6,328 nucleotides of DNA from Desulfofustis sp. (GTDB lineage Bacteria > Desulfobacterota > Desulfobulbia > Desulfobulbales > Desulfocapsaceae), in the NCBI GenBank assembly GCA_030604345.1, contig JAUVWB010000096.1:1-6328 (forward strand), written 5' to 3'. Made by a program: the position numbers and the translations under genes. Below are positions 1 to 5,733 of this stretch, piece by piece (within the stretch, counting starts at the first letter, position 1; the number at the start of each line of letters is the position of its first letter). The notes beneath the pieces are model-generated. The model saw nothing but the letters and a program-made list of their open reading frames with translations, had not been told where the DNA came from and did no database searches.

Positions 1-101
1 ATTCCCTCGGGGGTCTGCCAGTTGAGGGAATTGATCGGTCTCCCCTTCATCTGCTTGACGGCAAGGGCTTCCCATTGCTGATGGTGAGGGTGTTGTGGCA
101 T
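1..101 (-). CDS. scpA: Methylmalonyl-CoA mutase, N-terminal fragment (cut by window edge)
   Basis: This adenosylcobalamin enzyme interconverts (R)-methylmalonyl-CoA and succinyl-CoA in the cytoplasm. Only the first 33 codons are in the window; the gene continues past position 1. The protein begins MPQHPHHQQWEALAVKQMKG and then reads RPINSLNWQTPEG. The pattern W-x2-LA, a KG-x-PI turn and L-x-W-x-TPEG is the conserved start of the catalytic large chain (mutB/mcmA type), which enters the barrel domain just after this. The start is fixed by an AAGGAG Shine-Dalgarno at 108-113, six bases before the ATG. It lies 54 bases downstream of the epimerase stop, so it is very likely cotranscribed. The cobalamin-binding domain and active-site residues are outside the window. 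A mutase-family relative such as isobutyryl-CoA mutase cannot be excluded from 33 residues, but the epimerase next door favours methylmalonyl-CoA. Confidence 0.88.
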   Translation of the reverse strand, partial: MPQHPHHQQWEALAVKQMKGRPINSLNWQTPEG

Positions 102-155
102 GGTGGACTCCTTCTCGATCAGGGGGTAGGTGACGCCGCCGTTGGGCCGGCCGGA

Positions 156-560
156 TTATGATCGTTCACCGAGCTCGACCAGGATGCCGCCGGTTGCCTT
201 CGGGTGAATGAAGGCAATGCGAGCGCCACCGGCGCCCGGGCGCGGCTGTTCGTCGATCAACTGCACGTTTCGCTGTTTGAGTTCGGCAAGAGCCGCATCG
301 ATGTCGGCGACACGAAAAGCGATATGCTGGAAACCCTGCCCTTTTTTTTCGATGAATTTGGCTACCGGGCCGTCGGGAGCGGTTGACTCGAGTAGTTCCA
401 CTTCGCTTTCGCCGACCGGGAAAAAAGCGGTTTTCACCTTCTGGCTGGCGACGGTTTCGGCACCGGCGAATTCAAGACCGAGAATGTCGGACCAGAATGT
501 TGTTTTTTCGTCGATACTGTCTACCGCTACACCGATGTGGTCTATCTTGAGAATCTTCAT
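156..560 (-). CDS. mce: Methylmalonyl-CoA epimerase
   Basis: It interconverts (S)- and (R)-methylmalonyl-CoA, linking the carboxyltransferase product to the mutase. The product has 134 residues, the usual size for the bacterial enzyme, and belongs to the vicinal-oxygen-chelate (glyoxalase) fold with two paired beta-alpha-beta-beta-beta modules. The first module starts at KIDHIGVAV (residues 5-13) and the second at GFQHIAFRV (76-84). Expected metal ligands of the family are visible as H8, H79 and E129 (in LVELGE), with E55 in the VELLE strand as the likely fourth; the assignment is by family pattern. The PRPGAGG loop (106-112) before the last strands and the KATGGILVEL ending are typical. A GGGAGGA Shine-Dalgarno precedes the ATG. 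It lies 24 bases after the tetR stop and 54 bases before the mutase start. A run of eight A residues encodes E-K-K (residues 71-73). Confidence 0.95.
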   Translation of the reverse strand: MKILKIDHIGVAVDSIDEKTTFWSDILGLEFAGAETVASQKVKTAFFPVGESEVELLESTAPDGPVAKFIEKKGQGFQHIAFRVADIDAALAELKQRNVQLIDEQPRPGAGGARIAFIHPKATGGILVELGERS

Positions 561-584
561 TGGGTATCCTCCCGGAAAGGGGTT

Positions 585-1226
585 TCAGACCGTCTTGCTG
601 GTTTCTTGGCGATGGACATCACGCTCCGGATTGGTCATGCCGCGCCAGACCATCTCAAACATGGTGTTGGCCTGCGCGGCCAGGCTTTCTTTCTGGCCGC
701 GCAGGATCCACATGAAGAAACTGCGTTGGACAAAACCCAGCAAAAAATCGAGCAGTGTGCCGGCCCGGACCTGGGGGTTGAGGATGCCTTCCTGTTGCCC
801 TTGCCGCAGAACATCGATCATCAGGCCCATCATTCGTGGTTGGGCGAAGGTCTGATCGCCCATCCAGGTATTCATCGGCAAGGTCATGAAGACGATACGA
901 CCGAGACCGACGTGACGTTCGTAATAGTCGAGCTGGAGCCAGAAGACCTTGCGCAATTTTTCCTTGAGATCCTCGATTCCTTGCAGGTGATCGACGATCC
1001 GATCGGTGAGCTTGCCCATCCAGACATCGACAAAGGCGAAAACCAACCGCTCTTTACTGCCGTAATGCTTGTAGATGGTGGTAAAACTGACCCCGGCACG
1101 ATCGGCGATATCTCTGATACTTGCCTTGTGGAAATCGGAGTTGGAAAAAATGTCCAGCACCGCTGCCTCGAGCCGTTGGTGGACATCCGGGTGCGCGATG
1201 TCCTCTCTGGTACGTTTCTGTCTCAT
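585..1226 (-). CDS. TetR/AcrR-family transcriptional regulator
   Basis: This is a 213-residue one-component repressor-type regulator. Residues about 15-63 form the TetR DNA-binding domain. The helix-turn-helix reads IRDIADRAGVSFTTIYKHYG (37-56) and is followed by the usual SKERLVFAFVD helix. The remaining 145 residues are the alpha-helical ligand-binding and dimerisation domain, which is poorly conserved; it ends in an aromatic-rich stretch (FFMWILRGQKES) that does not name a ligand. The gene sits in the middle of the operon, 49 bases after the biotin-carboxyltransferase gene and 24 bases before the epimerase. An inference is that it senses a pathway intermediate, such as an acyl-CoA, and controls this operon through the palindromes near 5682-5733. 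The Shine-Dalgarno is weak (AAGAG), which would suit low expression of a regulator inside a highly expressed operon. Family assignment is firm; target and ligand are unknown. Confidence 0.92.
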   Translation of the reverse strand: MRQKRTREDIAHPDVHQRLEAAVLDIFSNSDFHKASIRDIADRAGVSFTTIYKHYGSKERLVFAFVDVWMGKLTDRIVDHLQGIEDLKEKLRKVFWLQLDYYERHVGLGRIVFMTLPMNTWMGDQTFAQPRMMGLMIDVLRQGQQEGILNPQVRAGTLLDFLLGFVQRSFFMWILRGQKESLAAQANTMFEMVWRGMTNPERDVHRQETSKTV

Positions 1227-1241
1227 GATTCTCTTGTGGCC

Positions 1242-1266
1242 GCAACCGCTCTACGGTAGTCGTTGC
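1242..1266. repeat. Nested inverted repeat upstream of tetR
   Basis: The gap before tetR contains an outer inverted repeat GCAAC (1242-1246) / GTTGC (1262-1266). Inside it is a palindrome CTAC-G-GTAG (1251-1259). On the coding strand this can fold as an imperfect hairpin 16 to 40 bases before the tetR start. It could be an operator for autoregulation, an RNA processing or stability element, or chance. The arms are short (5 and 4 bp), so confidence is low. Confidence 0.3.
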
Positions 1267-1275
1267 TATCCATCA

Positions 1276-3264
1276 TCAGCCAACGACACAGAGGACGGCG
1301 CCTTTGGTAACACTATCACCGCTGGCAAAATCGATGGCCTTGATGGTTCCGTCGCAGGGGGCGGGGAGGGCGTTTTCCATCTTCATCGCTTCGAGTACCA
1401 CCACCGTTTCGCCCTTGGCGATGGAATCTCCCACCTTCTTTTCGTAACGGACGATCATGCCGGGCATCGGTGCCAGGAGCATGGTGCCGGCCCCGCTGCC
1501 GTTCCCGGGTGCCGGTGGCTCGGGGGCCGGCGCGGCGGTGGTTGGCGCTGCCGCCACGGCGGTGGGTGCTGGTGCTGCAGGTGCCGGTGTGGGTACCGTC
1601 GGTGGTGCCGGGGGAGCGGCCACGATGGTCGGGCCGCCCACCGGATCCACTGCGACACTGAAATACTCGTTATCAACAAAGACATGAAAGCTGCGCGCAG
1701 CAGCCGACTTTGCCGGCGCCTCGCTTTTCTTTTCCACCAGCTGTCCGGCCTTGGCCTTCTTGATCAGTTCCTCCCGCTTGCGGACATCTTCCATGGTAAT
1801 CGGCTTAACGCTGTCCGGTACCGGGGTGATCCCGTATTTCCATTCCAGAAATTTTTTCCCGGTAACCGGAAACATGGCGTAGAGAATCAGGTCGTCTCTG
1901 TCTTTGGCCAAGGGGCCGATCTCTTTTTTTGCCTTGTCCAGCTCAGGCTCCAGAACCTCAGCCGGCCGGCAGGTGATCGGCTGTTCGCCGCGCGGGTACC
2001 CCTGCAACGCCTTTTTCTGGACCTCAGGGTCGATCGGTACGGCGGTTTTGCCATAGAGCCCGAAGCAGAGATCCTTTACCTGGCCGGTGATCATCTTGTA
2101 GCGTTCCTCCGGGGTGTCGTGCAGCACGTTGTTCACCGTCTGCACGCCGACGATCTGACTGGTGGGCGTGACCAGCGGAATCTGACCGAGCTCCCGGCGC
2201 ACGCGCGGCAACTCACGGTAAACGTCGTCGATCTTGTCCAGGGCGTCCATTTCGCGCAGCTGGTTGACCAGGTTGGAGAGCATACCGCCCGGCGTCTGAT
2301 GGAGCAGGACATTGATATCGATGATGGAAACCTTGGAGTCGTCAAGCAGGTGTTTGTATTTGGGCAAAACCTCCTTTTCGAGAATGTCGTTGATCGCGGC
2401 CAGCTTCTTGATATCGAACCCGGTGTCGCGGTTGGTGCCGAGCAGGGTCATGACCAGGGGTTCCACGGCGGCGTGCGACGTTCGGTAGGCGTATGGCGTC
2501 ATGCAGGTATCGATGATATCGACGCCGGCCTCGATGGCCTTGAGGTGCGTCATCGGCGACATGCCCGAAGTGAAATGACTGTGCAGGTGAATCGGTACGG
2601 ATACCGCTGCCTTGATCGCCTTGACCAGCTGGTAGGCGTCGTAGGGGGCGAGCAGCCCGGCCATGTCCTTGATGCACACGGAGTCGGCGCCCATGGACTC
2701 CAGGTCCTTGGCCTTGGCAACATAATAGTCGAGGTTGTACACCTCGCCGCCCAGACGCGGCTCGGTCATGGTGTAGCAGATGCAACCCTGGAAGTGTTTG
2801 CCGCATCTCTTGATCTGTTTGACCACCGTCTCGAAGTTGCGATAATCGTTAAGCGCGTCGAAGGTACGGAAGATATCCATGCCGTTTTCCGCAGTCCGTT
2901 CGACAAAGGCCAGGGCCAGGTCGTCGGCGTAATTGCGGTAGCCCACCAGGTTCTGGGCCCGGAGCAGCATGGAAAAGGGGGTTTTCTTCATATAGCGTTT
3001 CAGTGTCCGCAGCCGTTCCCAGGGGTCTTCGTTGAGAAAGCGGTGCATGGTGTCGAAGGTGGCACCGCCCCAGGTCTCCACGGCCCAGAAGCCGACATCG
3101 TCCATCAATTCGGCGACGGGAATCATGTCTTCGGTGCGGCCGCGGGTGGCAAAGAGGGACTGATGCCCGTCACGGAGCGTCAGGTCCATGATCTTCACCG
3201 GGTTTTCGGCGGGCGGACGGTCACTGGAATAGTTCATCGCGGTCATCTGCACATGGTCACTCAT
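1276..3264 (-). CDS. oadA: Biotin-dependent pyruvate/oxaloacetate carboxyltransferase fused to a biotin carrier domain (5S + 1.3S-like)
   Basis: It moves a carboxyl group between oxaloacetate/pyruvate and biotin. It has 662 residues. Residues about 23-300 form a DRE-TIM carboxyltransferase barrel, with TLRDGHQS (29-36; D32 a metal ligand), CIKDMAG (197-203; K199 the expected carbamylated lysine) and HLHSH (226-230; H226 and H228 metal ligands). Residues about 310-510 are the conserved PYC/OADA region, including LLHQTPGGMLSNL. An Ala/Pro-rich linker (about 549-588) follows, then a biotinyl domain (594-662) with EAMKME, biotin on K628. The layout matches oxaloacetate decarboxylase alpha and pyruvate carboxylase subunit B. 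No Na+-pump beta subunit or biotin carboxylase lies in the window, and a methylmalonyl/propionyl-CoA carboxyltransferase is in the same operon, so a role in methylmalonyl-CoA:pyruvate transcarboxylase is favoured. The first ATG is chosen because AAGGAGAA precedes it; Met7 and Met10 have no comparable site. Confidence 0.93.
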   Translation of the reverse strand: MSDHVQMTAMNYSSDRPPAENPVKIMDLTLRDGHQSLFATRGRTEDMIPVAELMDDVGFWAVETWGGATFDTMHRFLNEDPWERLRTLKRYMKKTPFSMLLRAQNLVGYRNYADDLALAFVERTAENGMDIFRTFDALNDYRNFETVVKQIKRCGKHFQGCICYTMTEPRLGGEVYNLDYYVAKAKDLESMGADSVCIKDMAGLLAPYDAYQLVKAIKAAVSVPIHLHSHFTSGMSPMTHLKAIEAGVDIIDTCMTPYAYRTSHAAVEPLVMTLLGTNRDTGFDIKKLAAINDILEKEVLPKYKHLLDDSKVSIIDINVLLHQTPGGMLSNLVNQLREMDALDKIDDVYRELPRVRRELGQIPLVTPTSQIVGVQTVNNVLHDTPEERYKMITGQVKDLCFGLYGKTAVPIDPEVQKKALQGYPRGEQPITCRPAEVLEPELDKAKKEIGPLAKDRDDLILYAMFPVTGKKFLEWKYGITPVPDSVKPITMEDVRKREELIKKAKAGQLVEKKSEAPAKSAAARSFHVFVDNEYFSVAVDPVGGPTIVAAPPAPPTVPTPAPAAPAPTAVAAAPTTAAPAPEPPAPGNGSGAGTMLLAPMPGMIVRYEKKVGDSIAKGETVVVLEAMKMENALPAPCDGTIKAIDFASGDSVTKGAVLCVVG

Positions 3265-3301
3265 CGTTGTTCTCCTTCGGGTCCGTATCTCCGGTTCGGA
3301 T

Positions 3302-3508
3302 CTAGCGAAGACTGGTAAAGGTCCGCATCTGGATCAGCCGGCGCATGTTCATGATTTCCTGGCGCCCGCTCAGGCTCCAGAACGTCGGTGCGGGCGGCGG
3401 CAGAACCTCCGGTTGGATGGCCCGGACGGCCGCTTCGCTTTCCTCCTGGCAGAGGTAGGCTTGTACCGCCGCAAGGGCCGCCGCAATCTTCTTTTCCCTG
3501 TCAGCCAT
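3302..3508 (-). CDS. Uncharacterised 68-aa protein, possible small subunit of the carboxyltransferase complex
   Basis: The family is not recognised with certainty. The protein has 68 residues. An N-terminal amphipathic Ala-rich helix (KKIAAALAAVQAYLCQEE, residues 6-23) is followed by a Pro-rich hinge (PEVLPPPAP, 33-41). The conserved-looking tail contains W44, G48-R49 and basic spacing up to R62 (FWSLSGRQEIMNMRR). No signal peptide or membrane segment is seen. A helix with AYL and EE, a proline linker and a W-x3-GR motif recall small accessory subunits or pre-biotin segments of acyl-CoA carboxylases and decarboxylases (OadG/delta or epsilon type). This comparison is from memory and is an inference. 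It lies 62 bases after the ABM gene and 37 bases before the biotin-carboxyltransferase gene. The start at 3508 is preferred for its Shine-Dalgarno; a GTG at 3574 would add 22 residues and overlap the upstream stop as GTGA. Confidence 0.7.
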   Translation of the reverse strand: MADREKKIAAALAAVQAYLCQEESEAAVRAIQPEVLPPPAPTFWSLSGRQEIMNMRRLIQMRTFTSLR

Positions 3509-3515
3509 GGTCTTT

Positions 3516-3521
3516 TCCTTT
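3516..3521 (-). promoter_or_regulatory. Shine-Dalgarno that decides the start of the 68-aa gene
   Basis: AAAGGA lies seven bases before the ATG at 3508. The competing GTG at 3574 is preceded by an AT-rich stretch (AGTATAGTATTTACGA) without any Shine-Dalgarno, so the shorter protein beginning MADREKK is preferred. Confidence 0.6.
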
Positions 3522-3570
3522 GCTGGAGCTGAGCACCCCGTTTGCGTTACCGCTGACGGCAGAGGGTGCG

Positions 3571-3852
3571 TCACTCGTAAATACTATACTCGCTCGGCGT
3601 TCCCAGCAGAGCGTCGATCTCGTTCTGGATGGCGATCCGTTTGTCGTTGGCCAGCCAGTCGTACCAATCCTCGGCCGAGCGCCAGGTGCTGATGACCAGG
3701 CACTGGCCCGGTCGGTCCAGTCGTATCAGGGTTTGTCCGGAAATATAGCCGGGCTGGGTCAGGGTGACGCTGCGCAACCGTTTGAGCAACACGCTCAGTT
3801 CAGCGACCTTGTCATCCGGGACGCTGCGCTTGATAAAGATCCTGACAGTCAT
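3571..3852 (-). CDS. Small ABM-fold (antibiotic biosynthesis monooxygenase-like) protein
   Basis: This 93-residue soluble protein has the dimeric alpha/beta barrel (ABM) pattern. Strand 1 is TVRIFIKRSV (2-11), followed by an amphipathic helix (about 13-29). The turn PGYISGQTLIRL (34-45) leads to strand CLVISTW (51-57), then the SAEDWYDWLANDKR helix (59-72) and a final helix up to LLGTPSEY. The S-x-W-x-S-x-E-x-W core is typical of the family, which includes quinol monooxygenases, heme-degrading enzymes and many proteins of unknown role. No heme or metal ligand can be assigned with confidence. Despite the family name, nothing here suggests antibiotic synthesis. It lies 24 bases after the carboxyltransferase stop, with an AAGGGGG Shine-Dalgarno, so it is cotranscribed with the transcarboxylase genes. 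Fold assignment is fairly sure; function is unknown. Confidence 0.85.
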   Translation of the reverse strand: MTVRIFIKRSVPDDKVAELSVLLKRLRSVTLTQPGYISGQTLIRLDRPGQCLVISTWRSAEDWYDWLANDKRIAIQNEIDALLGTPSEYSIYE

Positions 3853-3876
3853 GGTAACCCCCTTCTGTTGCTCACG

Positions 3877-5427
3877 TTATAATGGAATGTTGCCGTGCTT
3901 CTTCATCGGGTTGGTGTCCCTTTTATTCTGGATCAAAGTCAGCGCCTTGATTATCCTCGCTCGGGTATTCGACGGTTCGATGATGTCGTCGATATAGCCC
4001 CGCTGGGCGGCGACGTAGGGATTGGCCACCGTATCCTGGTATTCGAGTTCCTTATCTTTCAGGAATTGCTCCGGGTCCTCCTGGGCCTTTGCCTGTTTAC
4101 CGTAGAGGACCTCGACGGCGCCTTTGGCGCCCATCACGGCGATCTCGGCTGTCGGCCAGGCGTAGTTGATGTCACCACGCAGGTGTTTCGAGGACATGAC
4201 GCAATAGGCACCGCCGTAAGCCTTGCGGGTGATGATGGTCACCTTGGGGATAGTTGCCTCGGCGTAGGCGTAGAGAATCTTTGCCCCATTGCGGATGACG
4301 CCGCCATATTCCTGAGCAGTGCCGGGCAGGAAGCCGGGAACGTCGACAAAGGTGACGACCGGGATGTTGAAGCAGTCGCAGAAACGGACGAAGCGGGCGC
4401 CTTTGATGGACGAGTCGATGTCGAGTACGCCGGAGAAATGTGCCGGTTGGTTGGCGACGATACCGACGCTCATGCCGTTGTAGCGAGCGAAACCGACGAT
4501 GATGTTGGGGGCGAATTGTTCCTTGATCTCAAAAAAGTCACCGTGATCGACCGTCTGCAGAATGATCTGTTTCATGTCGTAGGCGGCGTTGGGGTTCTCC
4601 GGAATGATCTGGTTCAGCGTCTCGGCAGTTCGAGTTGCCGGATCGGTGCAGGCGACGGTGGGCGGATTCTCCAGATTGTTCTGGGGTAGAAAGGAGACCA
4701 GTTTGCGCACATAGGCGATGGCATCGGCTCCCGAGGTGGCGGCATAATCGGAAACGCCGCTGCGAGAGGCGTGCATGTCGGCGCCGCCGAGTTCTTCAAC
4801 GGAGACATCCTCATGGGTAACCGACTTGACCACCTTGGGTCCGGTAAGAAACATGTAGGAGTTGTTTTTAACCATCACGACGAAGTCGGTCAGCGCCGGT
4901 GAATAGACCGCCCCACCGGCGCACGGCCCAAAAATAGCAGAGATTTGAGGAACGACACCGGAGGCCATGACATTGCGCAGAAAAATGTCGGTATAGCCGG
5001 CCAGACTTTCTATCCCTTCCTGGATACGAGCCCCGCCGGAGTCGTTGAGGCCGATGACCGGGGCCCCGTTCTTCATGGCCAAATCCATTATTTTGCAGAT
5101 TTTTTCGGCAAACGTCTCGGACAAGGATCCACCGAGCACGGTGAAGTCCTGGGCGAACACATAGACAACGCGGCCGTCGATGGTCCCGTGACCGGTGACC
5201 ACGCCGTCACCGAGAATCTTCTGCTTCTGCATGCCGAAGTCGGAGCAACGATGGGTCTTGAACATGTCGAATTCCTCGAAAGACCCCTCGTCAAGCAACA
5301 GATTGATCCGCTCTCGGGCGGTCAGCCGGCCCAGCGAGTGAAGCTTGTCAATACGTTTCTTCCCGCCGCCGAGCAGGGCTTCAGCCCGCAATTTCTGGAG
5401 ATACTCCAGCCGTTCGATGGTGTTCAT
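3877..5427 (-). CDS. mmdA: Methylmalonyl-CoA/propionyl-CoA carboxyltransferase (12S / PccB / MmdA family)
   Basis: It transfers carboxyl between biotin and an acyl-CoA (propionyl-CoA to methylmalonyl-CoA and back). The 516-residue length is normal for the family. It has two crotonase-like halves. The N-terminal half contains [13 protein letters not shown] (130-142), [12 protein letters not shown] (167-178) and the [13 protein letters not shown] loop (194-206). The C-terminal half contains [19 protein letters not shown] (361-379), [15 protein letters not shown] (401-415) and [16 protein letters not shown] (422-437). The GG-containing loops are the expected oxyanion holes. C409 occupies the position that is Asp in propionyl-CoA carboxylases. 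The start is supported by AAGGAG five bases before the ATG. It is the first solid gene after the candidate promoter at 5701-5729. With the biotinylated 5S-like subunit downstream it would form a transcarboxylase; a role as PccB with a biotin carboxylase encoded elsewhere, or as MmdA of a decarboxylase, remains possible. Confidence 0.95.
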   Translation of the reverse strand: MNTIERLEYLQKLRAEALLGGGKKRIDKLHSLGRLTARERINLLLDEGSFEEFDMFKTHRCSDFGMQKQKILGDGVVTGHGTIDGRVVYVFAQDFTVLGGSLSETFAEKICKIMDLAMKNGAPVIGLNDSGGARIQEGIESLAGYTDIFLRNVMASGVVPQISAIFGPCAGGAVYSPALTDFVVMVKNNSYMFLTGPKVVKSVTHEDVSVEELGGADMHASRSGVSDYAATSGADAIAYVRKLVSFLPQNNLENPPTVACTDPATRTAETLNQIIPENPNAAYDMKQIILQTVDHGDFFEIKEQFAPNIIVGFARYNGMSVGIVANQPAHFSGVLDIDSSIKGARFVRFCDCFNIPVVTFVDVPGFLPGTAQEYGGVIRNGAKILYAYAEATIPKVTIITRKAYGGAYCVMSSKHLRGDINYAWPTAEIAVMGAKGAVEVLYGKQAKAQEDPEQFLKDKELEYQDTVANPYVAAQRGYIDDIIEPSNTRARIIKALTLIQNKRDTNPMKKHGNIPL

Positions 5428-5657
5428 GCCAACTCCTTGGGTCTGGGTGGTGTTGGTGATTGTTCTGGTGCAGGAAAATACCGGTGCTGCACGAGATGAT
5501 GGTAGGGGATGAGCACAACCGGATGGGGTACTGGTTGACTCGTGTTGATGCGTGGCAGAGCGCCTGTGGAAGGCGAGAGGGCGATCAGAAGGGAAATGAC
5601 GTTATCGGTAATTGTGTTCACTATCAAGCTGAAGTAGCGATCAAAAATTGCCGTCAT
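5424..5657 (-). CDS. Possible 77-codon leader ORF overlapping the mmdA start
   Basis: This ORF is doubtful. It begins [16 protein letters not shown], has an AGGGG Shine-Dalgarno five bases before its ATG, and starts about 37 bases after the predicted transcription start. Its stop overlaps the mmdA ATG as ATGA, the classic arrangement for translational coupling. The product would have one hydrophobic stretch (residues 9-27, interrupted by N14, T17, D18 and N19) and a Pro/His-rich tail. Against it, the third-codon-position GC is only about 57 percent by my count, composition is unremarkable and no family is recognised. It may be a short coupled ORF, a leader peptide or a chance reading frame in the 5' untranslated region. 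Confidence 0.25.
   Translation of the reverse strand: MTAIFDRYFSLIVNTITDNVISLLIALSPSTGALPRINTSQPVPHPVVLIPYHHLVQHRYFPAPEQSPTPPRPKELA
5561..5575 (-). repeat. Small hairpin in the mmdA leader
   Basis: CGCCT (5561-5565) and AGGCG (5571-5575) pair across a five-base loop. It lies inside the leader of about 270 bases and has no T-tract after it in either direction, so it is not a convincing terminator. I see no recognised riboswitch consensus in the rest of the leader. Confidence 0.3.
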
Positions 5658-5681
5658 GGACGCCCCTAAGAAGAATAGACA

Positions 5682-5692
5682 TAACAATGTTA
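5682..5692. promoter_or_regulatory. Palindrome TAACA-A-TGTTA at the predicted transcription start
   Basis: A perfect 5-bp inverted repeat with a one-base centre lies 8 to 19 bases downstream of the -10 box, at or just after the expected start of transcription. Position and symmetry suit a repressor operator. It is short and AT-rich, so chance is possible. Confidence 0.35.
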
Positions 5693-5700
5693 CTGTTTTT

Positions 5701-5729
5701 GTTTTAGGTGAATCTCGATCCCTTGTCAA
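5701..5729 (-). promoter_or_regulatory. Candidate sigma-70 promoter of the mmdA operon
   Basis: On the coding strand a consensus -35 box TTGACA (5724-5729) is separated by exactly 17 bases from TAAAAC (5701-5706), which matches the -10 consensus at 4 of 6 positions. The start of transcription should fall near 5694, giving a 5' leader of about 270 bases before mmdA. It lies in the only long intergenic gap, directly upstream of the tightly spaced gene run, so it is the natural promoter for carboxyltransferase through mutase. Confidence 0.6.
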
Positions 5730-5733
5730 GGGA
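5719..5733. promoter_or_regulatory. Palindrome TCCCTTG-T-CAAGGGA overlapping the -35 box (candidate operator)
   Basis: A perfect 7-bp inverted repeat with a one-base centre encloses the TTGACA box. A protein bound here would block RNA polymerase. The 15-base size and symmetry fit a TetR-type or other dimeric repressor; the operon encodes a TetR protein at 585-1226, which is the obvious candidate. The link is an inference from position only. Confidence 0.5.

Noticed and set aside
537..1259. Plus-strand open frame of 240 codons opposite tetR
   Set aside because: The minus-strand frame has a clear TetR helix-turn-helix; the plus frame has no recognisable domain.
1501..1620. Low-complexity GC-rich stretch looking like a repeat
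   Set aside because: It encodes the Ala/Pro linker before the biotin domain, as expected in fused biotin carriers; it is not a mobile element or an array.
1276..3264. Calling the protein a Na+-pumping oxaloacetate decarboxylase alpha subunit outright
   Set aside because: The domain order fits, but no beta or gamma membrane subunit is present in the window and the pathway context favours a transcarboxylase.
1075..3318. Plus-strand open frame of 747 codons opposite the biotin-carboxyltransferase
   Set aside because: It is the antisense shadow of a gene with clear catalytic and biotin motifs; the translation is rich in His, Gly and Arg with no recognised domain.
3895..4689. Plus-strand open frame of 264 codons opposite mmdA
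   Set aside because: It is an antisense shadow of a strongly conserved carboxyltransferase and has no motif of its own.
5428..5700. Possible cobalamin or other riboswitch in the mmdA leader
   Set aside because: A B12 riboswitch would be plausible for a mutase operon, but no B12-box or other known conserved core was recognised on either strand.
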